64,000 nt of DNA from Macrocybe gigantea (lineage: Eukaryota; Basidiomycota; Agaricomycetes; Agaricales; Callistosporiaceae): assembly GCA_011319805.1 (NCBI GenBank), contig SJRY01000283.1:186001-250000 (forward strand), in the 5' to 3' direction. How positions within the stretch are numbered: the first letter of the stretch is position 1; each line of letters opens with the position of its first letter. The translations under genes were made by a program, and so were the position numbers. The notes beneath the pieces were generated by a model. That model saw only the letters and a list, made by a program, of their open reading frames with translations. It did not search any database and was not told the DNA's origin. Of the stretch, positions 12,084 to 24,035 are shown piece after piece.

Positions 12084-14586
12084 TTACAACACAGATGAAT
12101 GATGATAGGCGTTAAGCAAAGCCTTGTTCATTGCCGCTCGATCGCCTTGTAGTTTAACAGACTCAGACTTTAATGTCCTACTTTTTTTCATCGGCCGCTC
12201 GCTCTCTCCTTCAATCGTCCTGCGTTTGGATGCGATCGGTGCGCCTGATGCGGAAACCAAGTCAACGGAGTCTTTGACAACGGCACGTTTTGGGCCTCGT
12301 CGTCGGCGCAGTTCAGGCGTATGATCCACGATCTTCTCCTTCTCAGGCCAGGCGGATGAAGAAAGAATTTCCTCCCATTTCTTGCGAAGTGTGGCATGCT
12401 TTGAAAGCATCAACTTCTCAAACGGGAGAGAAGTTTGCGCATGAGGGTCTCGTCGACGTTTCGAAACCACGTTGCGTAGAAGTTGTTTCTCGTAGGCATG
12501 CCACTGTGCGACAGCACCAACCACAAATTCATACCACGCCTGCAATGGCTCACTCTCCTCAAAAGTGAAGTCGAATCCGGTGTAGATCTCAGGATCGTTG
12601 AAGAAACTTAATTTGTTTTTGCCACCTGTGACCGACCCATCATCACGTCGCACGCTTTCATCGAACACTTCGGAAATGAGGGCCTTGACATCGTCAAGAG
12701 CCGTGTGTTGTAGATAGCGAAAAGCATGGTAGAGGACGACGTGAACGAACGATTCCATGTCATCTTGAACAACGTGTGGTTTTCCTGGATGCTTCAGTAA
12801 CATGGCGGAAATGAATTGCCAAGTACCCTGAAGGATAGTGAGGGTTAGTGTTTACAGCACTGCATGGTGTAATAGAGCTCACTGTGCGAAATGGTGCACG
12901 GGCTTTCTGGACATCCGAAGTCTTCGGGACGCGTTTAGCCAAGTCCCAATCGTTCAATATGCCACGTCCGTCGAGCGTCATCATGACATTGTTGCCGCTC
13001 ACATCGCGATGGAGGATTCGACATTTTGCAAAAGCGTCTTCGTGAGCTGGGCAATGCTTGAGAAAAGGATTCAATGTAAAACACACGATTCTCACCAATA
13101 AAAGCGTCGTATGTGACCTGTAGGAGTTGCTGTGATGATTTAAATCGATCCAAATGCTTTCCAATAAAATCTTCAACAAAGCGGTGATGGAGACGTTCAA
13201 TTGTGCAGGATAGCCCGCATTTCCACCACGGCCGCTTCAAATTCGTAGTGGTGTCGTAAAACTCCCAATCCTCTTCCACACCCAGCATGTGCGACAGTGT
13301 TTGTTGATCGAGGTCACCACCGCAGACAAGCAGAGGGACATTTCGAACACCAGCAACATTGAGCTCCCGAATGATGTCCGCTTCTGGCTCTGTCATTGCC
13401 GCACGCCAAGAATCCTTCAAAAAACACGTTTTACCAGTCGCTTTCTCATATACCGCATATGCCCGCGTCGCTCGTCCTGTGAGTGATTCAGGACGCGCCA
13501 CCGAACCCCATCCCATAAACTCCCGTCGCTCCTGGCCATCGGGAACACTGAAGACATACACATGACGATCGGCATCATTCCTCCACTGTGATAGATGCTT
13601 CTTGGCCAGTTGTGCCTCTTCCGTAGTTGCCTTGCGCACTGTGGGATCATGGCCACGACCAGCGTCTGATGTGTGAACGAAGCGCCAGAGGAATTCTGCG
13701 AGATGATGCTGGGCGATGCGAAGATCGAACCGTTCAGTGACAATGCTGCCTGAACGATCCCAAAGGATGAAACGGGCGAAAGGATAGAAGATGAAGACAG
13801 TGAAGCCGAAAAGACGGTGTTGACGTGCGAACCATTCGGTGGCATATAAGAGCAATTGGCCTCGCACACTCTGGCCGATACTAGTTTGTGACTCAAAACC
13901 CAAGCCTTTGCGTTCTTCAGATATTCTTTTCTCGCGATCTCCATGCTGGGCTGTACCGCTCCTGAGGAATTGCACGGTGATTTGTTGGTCGGGAGGATCT
14001 ATAAAAGGATCACTGGCGTCGCGTTTGAACTCAAAGTTGAGCTCCAGTTCGTCAAATTGTGTGGGTCTGTTGTCCGTGTTAACAGACTGGCGATACATTG
14101 ATGGATCGGGCTTGAGTTCGTGGCCCTGCAAGGAGTGGATGTCTTTGTGATTAGAGGTGTTGATGATCTTGAATCCGGGAATCAGGCCGCTCTGCGTGAC
14201 CTTCTCGATCTGAAAAGTGACATGTGAAGTGAGCGAAAGAATGCAATAGCTGAACTACGACGCACGAATTCGGAATACATGTCCTTTTCTGCCTTATTCT
14301 TCATGTTGCCTTCGAATAAACGGCATAGGGGTGGTGTCGGCTCCTGAACCTTGTCGAGATATTTGTCCAAGAAGTCTTGGACAGGCATCGGTCCAAAGAA
14401 GAGGCCTTGCATTTCCTCTACAGCTTGCGCTCGCGCTTGTTTGTAGTCGACGATTGAAAAAACCTGAAATTTTCGGATGCTATTCAGGTTCTTTTTTGAT
14501 GGTGTGCTGTGTGAGCCGAAGTACGATTGCTCTGGGTGGTGAAGGGGTTGAGTAAGAAGCTGGGGTTCGCTTGCAGCAATAGGCAT
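12084..14586 (-). CDS. FunK1 fungal-type protein kinase, copy E (intact)
   Basis: The best-preserved copy, about 780 aa. Exons read 14586-14266, 14209-13096, 13046-12883 and 12827-12084, all with GT..AG introns of 49-57 bp. The start is a true ATG (MPIAASEP) about 40 bp downstream of a TATATAA element. The N-terminal block EEMQGLFFGPMPVQDFLDKYL precedes intron 1. The kinase core has lysine in FLKDSWR, HRDVSGNN (HRD 491-493) and DWD (511-513), followed by GTWQFIS and [14 protein letters not shown] basic tail (KKSRT) ends in YHHSSVL. It is nearly identical to copy B but keeps both termini, so it serves as the reference for the pair. Nuclear or cytosolic location is unknown; there is no signal peptide or TM segment. 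Confidence 0.88.
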
Positions 14587-14625
14587 GGTGGAACAACTTA
14601 CAAGCTTTCTAAAAGGGTTACGGAT

Positions 14626-14773
14626 TATATACTTGTGGATTCGGGCCACTTTTTCAACGGGATGCGTGCACGATGGATGTGGTTGGGGGAGAACAATGAT
14701 TGTTCTGAACTCGCCCGTCCAAGTGTGGCCAAGTCACGAACGCGTGACGGCCGCGTTGCTCCAAAGTCACGTG
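14626..14773 (-). promoter_or_regulatory. FunK1 cis-module upstream of copy E
   Basis: TATATAA at 14626-14632, GGGCCAC and GATGTGGTTG boxes (about 14643-14685), GAGAACAATGATTGTTC (14689-14705, itself an inverted repeat), the palindrome GTCACGAACGCGTGAC (14733-14748), and E-box TCACGTG (14767-14773) 18 bp further out. This is the complete version of the module. Confidence 0.65.
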
Positions 14774-14892
14774 CCACCGATCGTCCTCCCAAAGAGCCTG
14801 ACGCTGTTCTCACAGATGAGATATACAAGGAGACGCTGAATTTCATGCAAGGCAAACACAAACAGCGAATTACAATACATAACAACTCTGGA

Positions 14893-17408
14893 TCATGATG
14901 GCCGATGAAGGGAAGAGGTCCTGCCTTTTTCCATCACTCGACCACTCTCGGGAACATGATGAGATGATGTCCTGCTTTTCTTCTTCGTATGGCTACATTC
15001 CTCTTGAACCACTTCCGGCGACCGTTTAGCCAGAACACTCGCGCTCGACATAAATGATCCAAGCCGAGATCCCAACTCCACATCAGCGACAGGTTTCGGC
15101 TGCGGTCTTCGTGATCGTTCCGGAGTATGGTCCACAACGTTCTCCTCATCAGGCCAATCAGATCTAGCAAGGATGCTCTCCCACTTCTGGCGAAGCCGTT
15201 TGTGATCCGCGAAAATGAGTCGTTCAAGCGGGATAGGAGCTGGGGTCGGAGCGCTGAAGAAGGGGTCTTCGTTTTCTTCCGGCAAAGGCTGACCATTAGC
15301 AGACGCCATATCTTTCACAAGGCGTTCCTCATAGGCATGCCACTGGCCGACTGCAAAATAAGCAGATTTATACCACTCCTGCAGCGGTGCGCTTTCATCA
15401 AAACAAAAATTAAGGCCGACGATGGGGGCGTCGTTTTTGAAGAAAAGGTTCTTGCCTGAACCGCCTTCGTCCATCCCGCCTTCGCCTTCGTCGCTTTCAT
15501 CGAATAACTTGTGTAAGATGGTTCGTGCGCGAGGCACGGCAGTGTGGCTGAGGTAGCGCAAAGCGTGGTACAGTACGACGTAGATGAATGATTCGATGTC
15601 GTCTTGCACAACATGACGCTTCCCGGATGTATGAGTAGCATGGCAGAAATGAACTGCCAAGTACCCTGCAAAGACCATGGCTTCAACGCATACGTAATCA
15701 AAGAGGCCGGTAGATATACGCACCGTTCGATGAGGTGTGCGCGGCATCTCGACGGCTGGAGGGTCAACAATTCGTTTTGCCAGATCCCAGTCGTTCAAGA
15801 TGCCCCGTCCTTCTCTGGTCATCATGACATTCTTCCCGCTCACGTCGCGATGCAATATTCTGCATTTCACAAAGGCATCCTCATGGCCTATGACAACAAA
15901 TCAGAACTGAATCTGGCATCGTGACATAACTACATACCGACAAAAGCGTCGTACGCAGCCTGGAGTAGCTGCTTCGAAGACTGTATCTTGTCCAAATGCC
16001 TTCCGACGAAATCCTCGACAAAACGGTGATGAACTCGCTCGACAATAAAGTATTGACCGCATTTCCAGCGTGGTCGCTTCAAGGCTGTATTATGGTCGTA
16101 GAAATACGAATCTTCCTCAACACCGACAACGTGTGGCAAGGTCCGGTGGTCTTCAATATCACCACCACAAATCAGTCGAGGAACATTGCGAACTCCAGCC
16201 GCGTTGAGCTCCTGCAGGATATCAGCTTCTCTCTCTGTCGATTCTGCTCGCCATGAGTCTTTCAGGAAATAGGTCTTGCCTGTCGCCTTTTCATAGACGG
16301 GATACGCTCTTGTTGCTCGTCCTGTGAGTGACTCCGGACGAGCGAGCCAGGCCCACCCAATAAACTCGCGTCCGTTACCGCCATCTGGGACTGTAAAGAC
16401 ATACACTGGATATTCAGAGCCGTCTTTCCATTCCGATAGATGTTCCCTCGCCAGCTGAGCCTCTTCCTCTGTCGCCTTCCGCACAGTGGGATCGCGGCCA
16501 CGGTGAATGTCCGATGCATGAACAAATCGCCAGAGAAATTCCGCAAGTTGTTCGGGGTGCGTAGTCAAACTGAAGCGTTCCGTGACGACACCAGCCGACC
16601 GGTCCCAAAGGATGAAGCGGACGTAAGGGTAAAAGATGAAGACGGTGAAACTGAAGAGTCGGTGTTGGTGCGCAAACCATTCAGTAGCATAGGTGATTAG
16701 CTGGCCTCGCGTATCCTTGCCACCAGCCGTTGGTGATCCGAAGGGTAGATCTATGCGCCTTTCAGCCATATTGTCTTGTTTAAGATCCTCAGCAGCACCG
16801 TCTGCCTGTGCGTTCTTGTCGATATCGTCAGATTTAGGACCTATGTGATCCCCAGGATCCTCGAAAGGATCACAGCCGGATCCACGTTTGAATTCGAAGT
16901 TGAGCTCGAGTTCACTGAACTGCATGGGTCTCTGGTCAGTATCAACAGACTGACGATACATGGAAGGGTCGGGTCTAAATCTCTTGCCCTTCATGGAGCA
17001 AAGGTCTGGGTGCTTAGATGTGTCGACGATCTTGAATCCTGGGATGAGACCGCTCTCGGTGATTTTTTGAATCTGCAGAGAGGCGTATGAATCGAACCGA
17101 AGAGTAAAATAATCAGACAGTGACACACAAATCAGAATACATTTCTTTTTCTTGTTTTGATTCCATACTCCCTCGAATAGGTTGGGTAGACCTGGCGTTG
17201 GTTCTTGTGCTCCGGGCAGATAAGCGTCCAAGAACTCCAGAATCGGCATCGGACCAACGAAATAGCCCTGCATCTCCTCTGCGTTGTGGGCCCGCGTTTC
17301 CTGAAAGCCGGTCTTTTGTGAAACTCTGTGCTTTTTCGCAGCGTTGGCAGTCTTCTTGTAGGGTGTACTGAGTGACCCAACGTAATGCTGTGTAGATTCC
17401 ACCGCCAT
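14893..17408 (-). pseudogene. FunK1 fungal-type protein kinase, copy F (probable pseudogene)
   Basis: Exon 1 starts at ATG 17408 (MAVESTQHYVGSL). Exon 2 is 17072-15938, exon 3 15887-15724, exon 4 15665-14893. Catalytic blocks are present ([22 protein letters not shown]). Two single-base losses matter. Near 17168 a missing base after LFEG shifts exon 1, but exon 1, intron 1 and exon 2 then form one continuous 498-codon frame, and a new donor GGA/GTATGG would also splice in frame to exon 2. Near 15630 a missing A between HPG and KRHVVQDD breaks exon 4, and no alternative acceptor repairs it. The tail shares SRTSS..PES with copy C, its closest partner. It is either a pseudogene or an intact gene hit by base-calling errors. 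Confidence 0.7.
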
Positions 17409-17475
17409 ATCTGTGTGAGGCAACACGTTGCTTGCAAGAGATATGATTAGACTTACGGTTCAAGAAGACACAAGC

Positions 17476-17604
17476 TTAAATATTCAATAATCTGGGCCAC
17501 CTCGAAGAGAGAAGAATTAGTATGTTTAGAGGAGAACAATGGACGTTCTGAACTTGGGAGAGTCACAGACGCGTGACAAGTCGTGTTGATTTCCAATCAC
17601 GTGG
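17476..17604 (-). promoter_or_regulatory. FunK1 cis-module upstream of copy F
   Basis: TATA-like TATTTAA (about 17476-17482), CTGGGCCAC, GAGAACAATGGACGTTCTGA (from 17532), palindrome variant GTCACAGACGCGTGAC (17562-17577), and E-box TCACGTGG (17597-17604) 19 bp beyond. The order and spacing are those of copies C and E. The following DNA to about 18310 shows no gene. Confidence 0.6.
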
Positions 17605-18310
17605 CCTGTATCCTCTCGAAGTTAAAGTGCCCCTCGCTGTCATTCTCATATTTCTATCCGGACATCGCTTGCTCATACTTAGCCAACGGTGTTAATTCTG
17701 CAGACTTGTATTCGAACCAGTGGACCGAAGGAAATTAAGGTCTTGCAAGATTACTGACCGAAGTATGTACAAATCGTCGAATTTCACGCCGGCTTGACAG
17801 CTTCAGATTGTCTATTGTTCTCCCCACCGGCGCATATAGCATCTACTCGCGGAGAAAGATGCGTGTTTTGAGCACGTCTCGTACCATATACGGCGTAAGC
17901 CGCATAACAGCGGTTTTTTTAATACGTGGTGTATTCGACTCGTGCATCGCTCAAGCAATCATTCAATTTCTTCCTCACAAATTCTAGTCTTAGCAAAACG
18001 AGCAGAAATTTTGAATCTCTATCCATGAAGACGTCGAATGACCAACGGCAAATGCATATCCAATCAATAGCTCCAGCTGACCAGAATCCTCAACAAGATC
18101 GTCATACACAGTTGTGACATTTCCAGAGATCAGGACTATCATAACTCACCCAAGTAGTGAGAGAGGCTGACGACCGGGGAGATATGCGGCAAACTCCTCA
18201 ATGTCTTCGGGTTTCAATGCTTTGCCAGCCACTCACAATCACCCGATCTATATAGGGTCGTACGAATCAGAAACCGGCTTGCCAGCCAACGACAATAAAT
18301 CCACTATTAT

Positions 18311-19744
18311 GGGAAAAGGACCCAAGACTTCCAAGGCTGCCCGTCCCTCTAAAGCGAGAAAGCCATATACTACCTCCAAGTCAAAGCCCTTTACCCCTAT
18401 AAAGCGATTCTTCTTCAAGCTCGAGCACCTCGCGAAGCAGAACCTCTACCAGAAAGCCTTTTCAGCAACGGCCCCAACACCGATGGCGCCGCGGCGACGT
18501 CCTCTAAGGAGTCGCTCAAACGCTTCGCGCACCGCGTGGCAAAGAGAACGCCCCTACGCCCCACACGCAGCCAAGAACGAAGCTGTCCGCGCGTCTGGCA
18601 CTGCAAAACGAAGACCAAGCCATCGACGCGATTGTAATCACTGCGCTAGACGCCGCCCCGTTCTGCTGCCACGAGGACCTGCTCACGATGCCGCGCGACA
18701 GGCTCGTGCAGGTCGCCGCATCACTGAACGACAAATTGCCAGCCGCGTTGCGCATCGACGTCAGCCACGATCGCCCGTCGAGCGTCATACGAAGTGCCAT
18801 CGAGCTCATCGTGGGTGCGTGGTGACGTACCACAAGCACCCAAGGCCGTCAGGTCCCGCCCTGCGCTGGACGCAATAGCACTGGCGAAGGACGGAGCCGG
18901 ATTCGGCGGCGACAAGAACGCCGACGTCGACGAACACTCGGAACTGAGCTCGAGCCCGCCAACGAGTCCGTTGGCGGCGCGAAGCAAATATATGCGGTTT
19001 CGTCCCTCCCTCGATAGTCCGAGGATGGAGAAATTGGAAGAAGTCGACGAAGATCTTCTTGCGATCCGTCGCACTAGTGGGCGCAAAGTCGAAAGGCCGA
19101 ACAGGACGGGAACCTCGGTCGGAGAGGAAATATCTGATGGCGATGATGTCGAAATGCTAGACGGAGACCACGAGACCAGGCCCACGCCGCCCTCTCGCAT
19201 TCGAAAGCTTCAGAGGGGGGACGCTGCGAAGAATCGAGAGGTGAAAGAACGAGTCGGTAGGAAAGCGAATCCGAGGCCGCTTCTCCGGTCTCGGAGCCAT
19301 GCTGTGATCAGGAATGGTAGGGTCGTCGACATGTCGTTCGTGAACGTGACGAGAGGGCGGTATCGAGTCCGAAGCCAGGCGAAGACTAGCGATGACCTCA
19401 GAGGCAAAGCAAGGATCGCTCCAAAAAAGAGACTTCGTCAAGCAAAGGCAAAGGCCAAACAGACAAGGTTTCCAGTCAGTGCGCAGGAACATCCGCGAAT
19501 CGCGACAGACGAAGATGAAAATCCGTTTCTGGATGACGTTGCACTGACCTTCAGCACCAGCGGAGGCCGGAACGGGAGAAGCAGCCCTCCGTCGCCGATG
19601 AACGTGGACGGTTCATATTCACCATCATTCCAAGCTTTGTCTTTGAGAAGGCGGAAGGAGAGCCGAGAGCCTGATGGAGCAGTGGACGAGTCAAAGAAGA
19701 TGGAAACGAGCGGGAGCGCATCGGATATGGATATTTGCAATTAA
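18311..19744 (+). CDS. Basic, disordered hypothetical protein (frame breaks in the 5' part)
   Basis: The protein is not recognised. A TATATAG element at about 18249 precedes ATG 18311 (MGKGPKTSKAARPSKARKP). The plausible protein then changes frame twice (between about 18380 and 18450, and at about 18575), each a net loss of one base. They are either single-base errors or unseen introns with weak donors. After the KLSARLALQNEDQAID.. stretch, an intron 18812-18875 (GTGCGT..AATAG) joins cleanly to IALAKDG.. and the frame stays open to TAA 19744. The 3' 290 residues are rich in Ser, Pro, Arg and Lys with acidic patches (SDGDDVEMLDGD), have no TM segment, and look like a nuclear regulatory or scaffold protein. 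That last point is inference from composition only. Confidence 0.5.
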
Positions 19745-20565
19745 GAGCTGCAATACAGTCTACATTTTTGCCTTTCTTGCAGTCTTCGGGAGCAAACTAG
19801 GACCCATTAGTTTGTGCTTGTTTATTTCCCTAGACACGGGAGTTCTTCCGAGGCCTTGACCTTCCTCGGTTACCCTTCCGATAAACCAATGTCGGTCCAC
19901 CTTGAAACGACCTCCTTGACCATAGGAGAGGCAGTTGAGGCACAATATCGTTATCGTTACATGCTTTTGAACCGGTTGCATCTCTGCATCTTGGGAATTT
20001 TGGAGCACGTTCTCCGGTCGTTGTCCGCAGTGCTGAGAACGACCAACCGCAAAAGGAGGCGGACGCTCGAGATCGTCTGATGTACGTTTGTTTTTGTTTT
20101 TTTTTTTTTGGCAAAACTCCCCCGTCAAGTGAGCCCACACGACGAAGAAGTGGCATCTGTGAGTGCGATTGCCCCATTTTGAGTATTTTATCGCGTGCTG
20201 AAAGGCTGTTACCTAACCACTGCATGATCAGAGATGTTCTTGTGCTCTTCATGGAATCTAGCCGCATACAAGCTCGCCGGTGAAGGCTCTGTTCCGTTCA
20301 GCACTCACACCACCGTTCCGCTGCTCCAACGAAATGCTGATCCCGTCCGACAAAAGCTTACAAATCCATGAAATTAGTCTTGAACTCTATTTTTAGTAGC
20401 TTATCAAGACGGCGGGGAACCGGAAATAATGTTCACAATGTCATCATGACCGGAAACCTTGCCGTCCGTTTCTTGCAGAGCCCTTTTTTCTCCACGGCGG
20501 ACCCTTTAAAAAGAGTAGAGTGTGCGTAGAGTCACTCGCCGTTCCCACTTTTGCAGGCTCGCGTC
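19745..20565. other. Intergenic region, no gene seen
   Basis: It holds a T-run at about 20095-20109 and a possible TTTAAAA core element near 20506, about 60 bp before the MFS start. The ORFs present are short and lack codon-like composition. Confidence 0.6.
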
Positions 20566-22951
20566 ATGACCACGGAGCGTGATAACGAGCCAAAGACCAC
20601 GTTATCGTCGCCTACCCCTACCCTGTCCGGTGATACTACGTCCCTTCACGGTGGCACGGTCTCTCAAAACAAGGAAGAGAAGGATTCGAATGTATTTCTC
20701 GTCGACTGGGATGGACCAGACGACCCGGCAAATCCGAAAAAGTAAAAAGACGAGCTCTTCATTCTGCAGTTGTTAACATGTCGTCTTCAGTTGGTCGTAT
20801 AGGCGAAAGTGGGCGGCTACCTTGGTTGTCTCCTCCTTCACGTTTATCAGCCCCGTTTCGTCTTCGATGGTATCGCCTGCCACTGCACAGGTCGCGAGAG
20901 ATTTTGGAGTGACGAATAATGTAATCATAGCCATGATGACATCAGTCTTCGTCCTCGGATATGGTATGTCTTGGAAAGGTTTTCTTTGTGTCCGGACTAC
21001 AATTGACTTTATCTCGACAGCCGTTGGACCACTGGTAAGTGAACCGAATTTTCTGACGTCATTTGTTACAATTCGTTATTTCCTTTCAGTTTCTCGGCCC
21101 GCTCAGCGAGTTGTTTGGTCGATCGCGCGTGCTTCAACTCGCTAACTTGTTTTACCTTGGTATGGTAACTCGTCTTTTAAAGTCTGTAACCTCGCAGCTC
21201 AATCTGCGTCGCTACCAGCGTGGAATTTTGGATGCGGCTTCGCGCAGACAAAAGGCCAGTTTATCGCCTTCAGATTCCTTTCGGGACTCGGAGGCAGCGC
21301 TCCGTTATCTGTGCGTCATTTTAGCCCATTCGATATTCGCACCTAATATCTCTGATCAGGTTGGTGGCGGCGTTCTTGGAGACGTCTGGCGTGCCGAAGA
21401 GAGAGGAAAAGCAATTGCGATATACTCCCTCGCCCCTCTTCTAGGACCTGTGGTTGGACCCGTCTGTGGTGCATGGTATATATGACCGCCCTATAGTCAG
21501 TGCGGTCATCATCTGACAACTTTTTCTTTTTTTTTTTCCCAACCAGGATATCCCAAAAGTCGACATGGAGATGGGTGGTAGGCATCTCATTCAAGGTTTC
21601 TTTTGACATAATCCATCTGTTTAACCTTTTCATCTCTCAGTTCTGGTCTACATGTATCGTCGACGTCGTCATTCAGATCTTGGGCTTATTTTTTCTCCAA
21701 GAAAGTACGTCTTAATAATTTTTTCCCGCGAGTCGCTTTGCGAATCAAGGAATCGTGCAGCATTTGCCCCGCTACTTTTGGAGAGGAAAGCCAAGAAACT
21801 GCGCAACTCCATGGACTTTGAAAAAGGTCAATACAGAGAGATCCGGACTATATATGAGACAGACGAAGTCGAACGTGAGTATATGCACATTTCACAAAAT
21901 ACCTGTCATCTCTGACGCAATTTCTTTAGCTGGCGACATATCTTTTCCAAGGCACTTAGTCGTCCATTCCTCATCTTTGCACGGGAGCCCATCATCCAAC
22001 TCCTCGGAATGTACATGGCGTTTATGTACGGCATATTTTATCGTGCGTTTCCTTCCCCCGCTCCTGCAGAGAATTTCAGCTGATATACCAACCACCTGTC
22101 AGTTTTCCTGACGACCATTCCAACGATATTCCAACATGTATATGGAGAGAAAGTGTCTATCGCCGGATTGCATTACATCGCCCTAGGCGTCGGCCTCTCG
22201 GGCGCATCCCAGCTCAACGCAAGGTACATGGACAGAATTTACGTGTATCTTAAAAAGAAGAATGGCGACGTCGGGCAACCCGAGTTTCGACTTCGTAGGT
22301 GTCGCATTGTCTCCTTTGGTCAGCGGAGGCCGACCTTTTTTTTCGTCAGCTTCGATGTTTCCGGGAACGATCATCCTCCCGATTGGCCTTTTTTTGTCTG
22401 GTTGGCTGGCCCATAAAGACATTCATTGGATCGGCGTGGACATTGTGAGCTCCCAAGTGCACATCTTTCTGTTCGCTGTCACTGACAAAGGGACGCAATG
22501 GTCTTTCGGATGTCCAGGGCATCGCGTTGGTCGGTGGCGGTATGATCCTGAATTTCCAATCTATACAGACCTACGTCGTCGACGCATTCACCCTGCACGC
22601 CGCCTCAGGTATGTCTCCCCGCCCCAGCATTGCTTTTGCACCTATGGCTCATGTTCTGGCTTTCCGCACGACCAGCACTCGCGGCAGCATCGTGCCTACG
22701 ATCGTTGGCCGGCTTCTGCTTCCCCCTGTTCGCGCCGGCCATGTACAACGCGCTTGGGTACGGCAAGGGAGACACCATCTTGGCCTGCATAGCGATTGCA
22801 ATTGGATGCCCAGCGTACGTCGCACAGTCGCGTTTCGTTTGTTTTCGCCCACTGTTTCTCACTCTTGGTCGCTGTTCTGCGTAGGCCATGGCTATTCTGG
22901 CGCTATGGAAAGCAGATCCGACTGCACAGCCGATACGCGCGCAAGGCGTGA
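20566..22951 (+). CDS. MFS transporter, DHA1 (drug:H+ antiporter) type
   Basis: Twelve-TM plasma-membrane efflux carrier of the Tpo1/polyamine-drug group, probably exporting toxic compounds in exchange for protons. Fifteen exons read without any frame break. The first are 20566-20741, 20791-20963, a 14-nt microexon 21021-21034, and the next starts TTTCTCGGC. The stop is at 22949-22951. The N-terminal cytosolic part ends FLVDWDGPDDPANPKNWS, typical of the family. Motif A is GPLSELFGRSRV, and motif C is GGGVLGDVWR..LAPLLGPVVGPVCGAW. The central loop contains FAPLLLERKAKKLR, then SRPFLIFAREPIIQLLGMYMAF. The C-terminus is short (WRYGKQIRLHSRYARKA). The donor after ..EVERD uses GTATAT rather than the GTGAGT two codons upstream, because only that keeps frame. 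Substrate cannot be told from sequence. Confidence 0.9.
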
Positions 22952-24035
22952 GATGGTTCCGAACAAGTTGATAACCGCAATGTTAGACCACCAACGGCAC
23001 TCGACAATGTCTATCGCGATAGTTGAAAAGATCAAACCAACGCCCGCCGTCGATCCAGACTTGGACCGAGTATCTTAGCCTACGCTGTATGCCTCTTGCA
23101 CGTAATCAACAAGGCCCCACCGACACACTCCCTTCACAGACCGCACTTCATTCTAAAGAGCTTGGCATGGACTTGCTGCATTATAGAACGTTCCTGTTGT
23201 TCAAGGCTCCTTGTTGCAAATGTTATGATACCGTTCATCTTACACTCCCTTTCTCATTTCCCGCCTTGTTCTCCTTTTTCGTACATCGATCAAGATTATC
23301 TTATCAAAAGCGCACCCTCAGTAGAATGCATGCATACAGTCGTTGTAAGAGCATATTTGAAGAATCTCTTGCCGATCGAGATGATTGTCGAGCCCGCCCT
23401 GTCCTGTAACGCTCTCCTGACTGCAAAGGATAATTCGATGGCCCATCAAGAGTACGCAACTTGGTAAGACCTGTGGCGTCCGCTCGGAACTTGAGATCTC
23501 AGCCACAACTTGTGGGTTACAAGGCCGCCGGGAGGAGCTTCCGGAACATTGTTCAGATGCTTATCAGCGACGGATCAGGCAAGAACGTGTCAAATCGGGG
23601 CTCAAAGACCTGAAGGTTAGCGGGTAAAAAAGAAAAGAAAAAGAAAAAGAAAAAAGGCCAGGACGGGAAAGGAATGCTGAAAATTTCGTGACATTGCGCG
23701 GCATGAAGGAGCTCAAATCTAGAGTGATGGCGCAAACATGAATAAAAGACATCGTATGTGTACGGATGGAGTCGTGACCAAGAATTAGGTATCTGAGCGA
23801 GGACAGAGAGCAAGGATAAAGAGAAGGCCCAAGGGGAAAATGATGAAAAGGAGACACGGCGCGGTTGAATATCTGAAAACGGAATCATGATATGTAGTGC
23901 TGCTAGACTATTTCTGTTGGGGTTTGTCGGGGCGGGGTAAACACAAGTCATAATCGTGATCATGCGCGCCCAAAACATTACACATTCCATCGGCATCGTC
24001 ATGAGAATGGAAACAAAGAGGAATGGAAGAGTGTT
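22952..24035. other. Intergenic region, no gene seen
   Basis: Short ORFs only. An A-rich tract of AAAAAG repeats lies at about 23625-23657. Confidence 0.6.
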
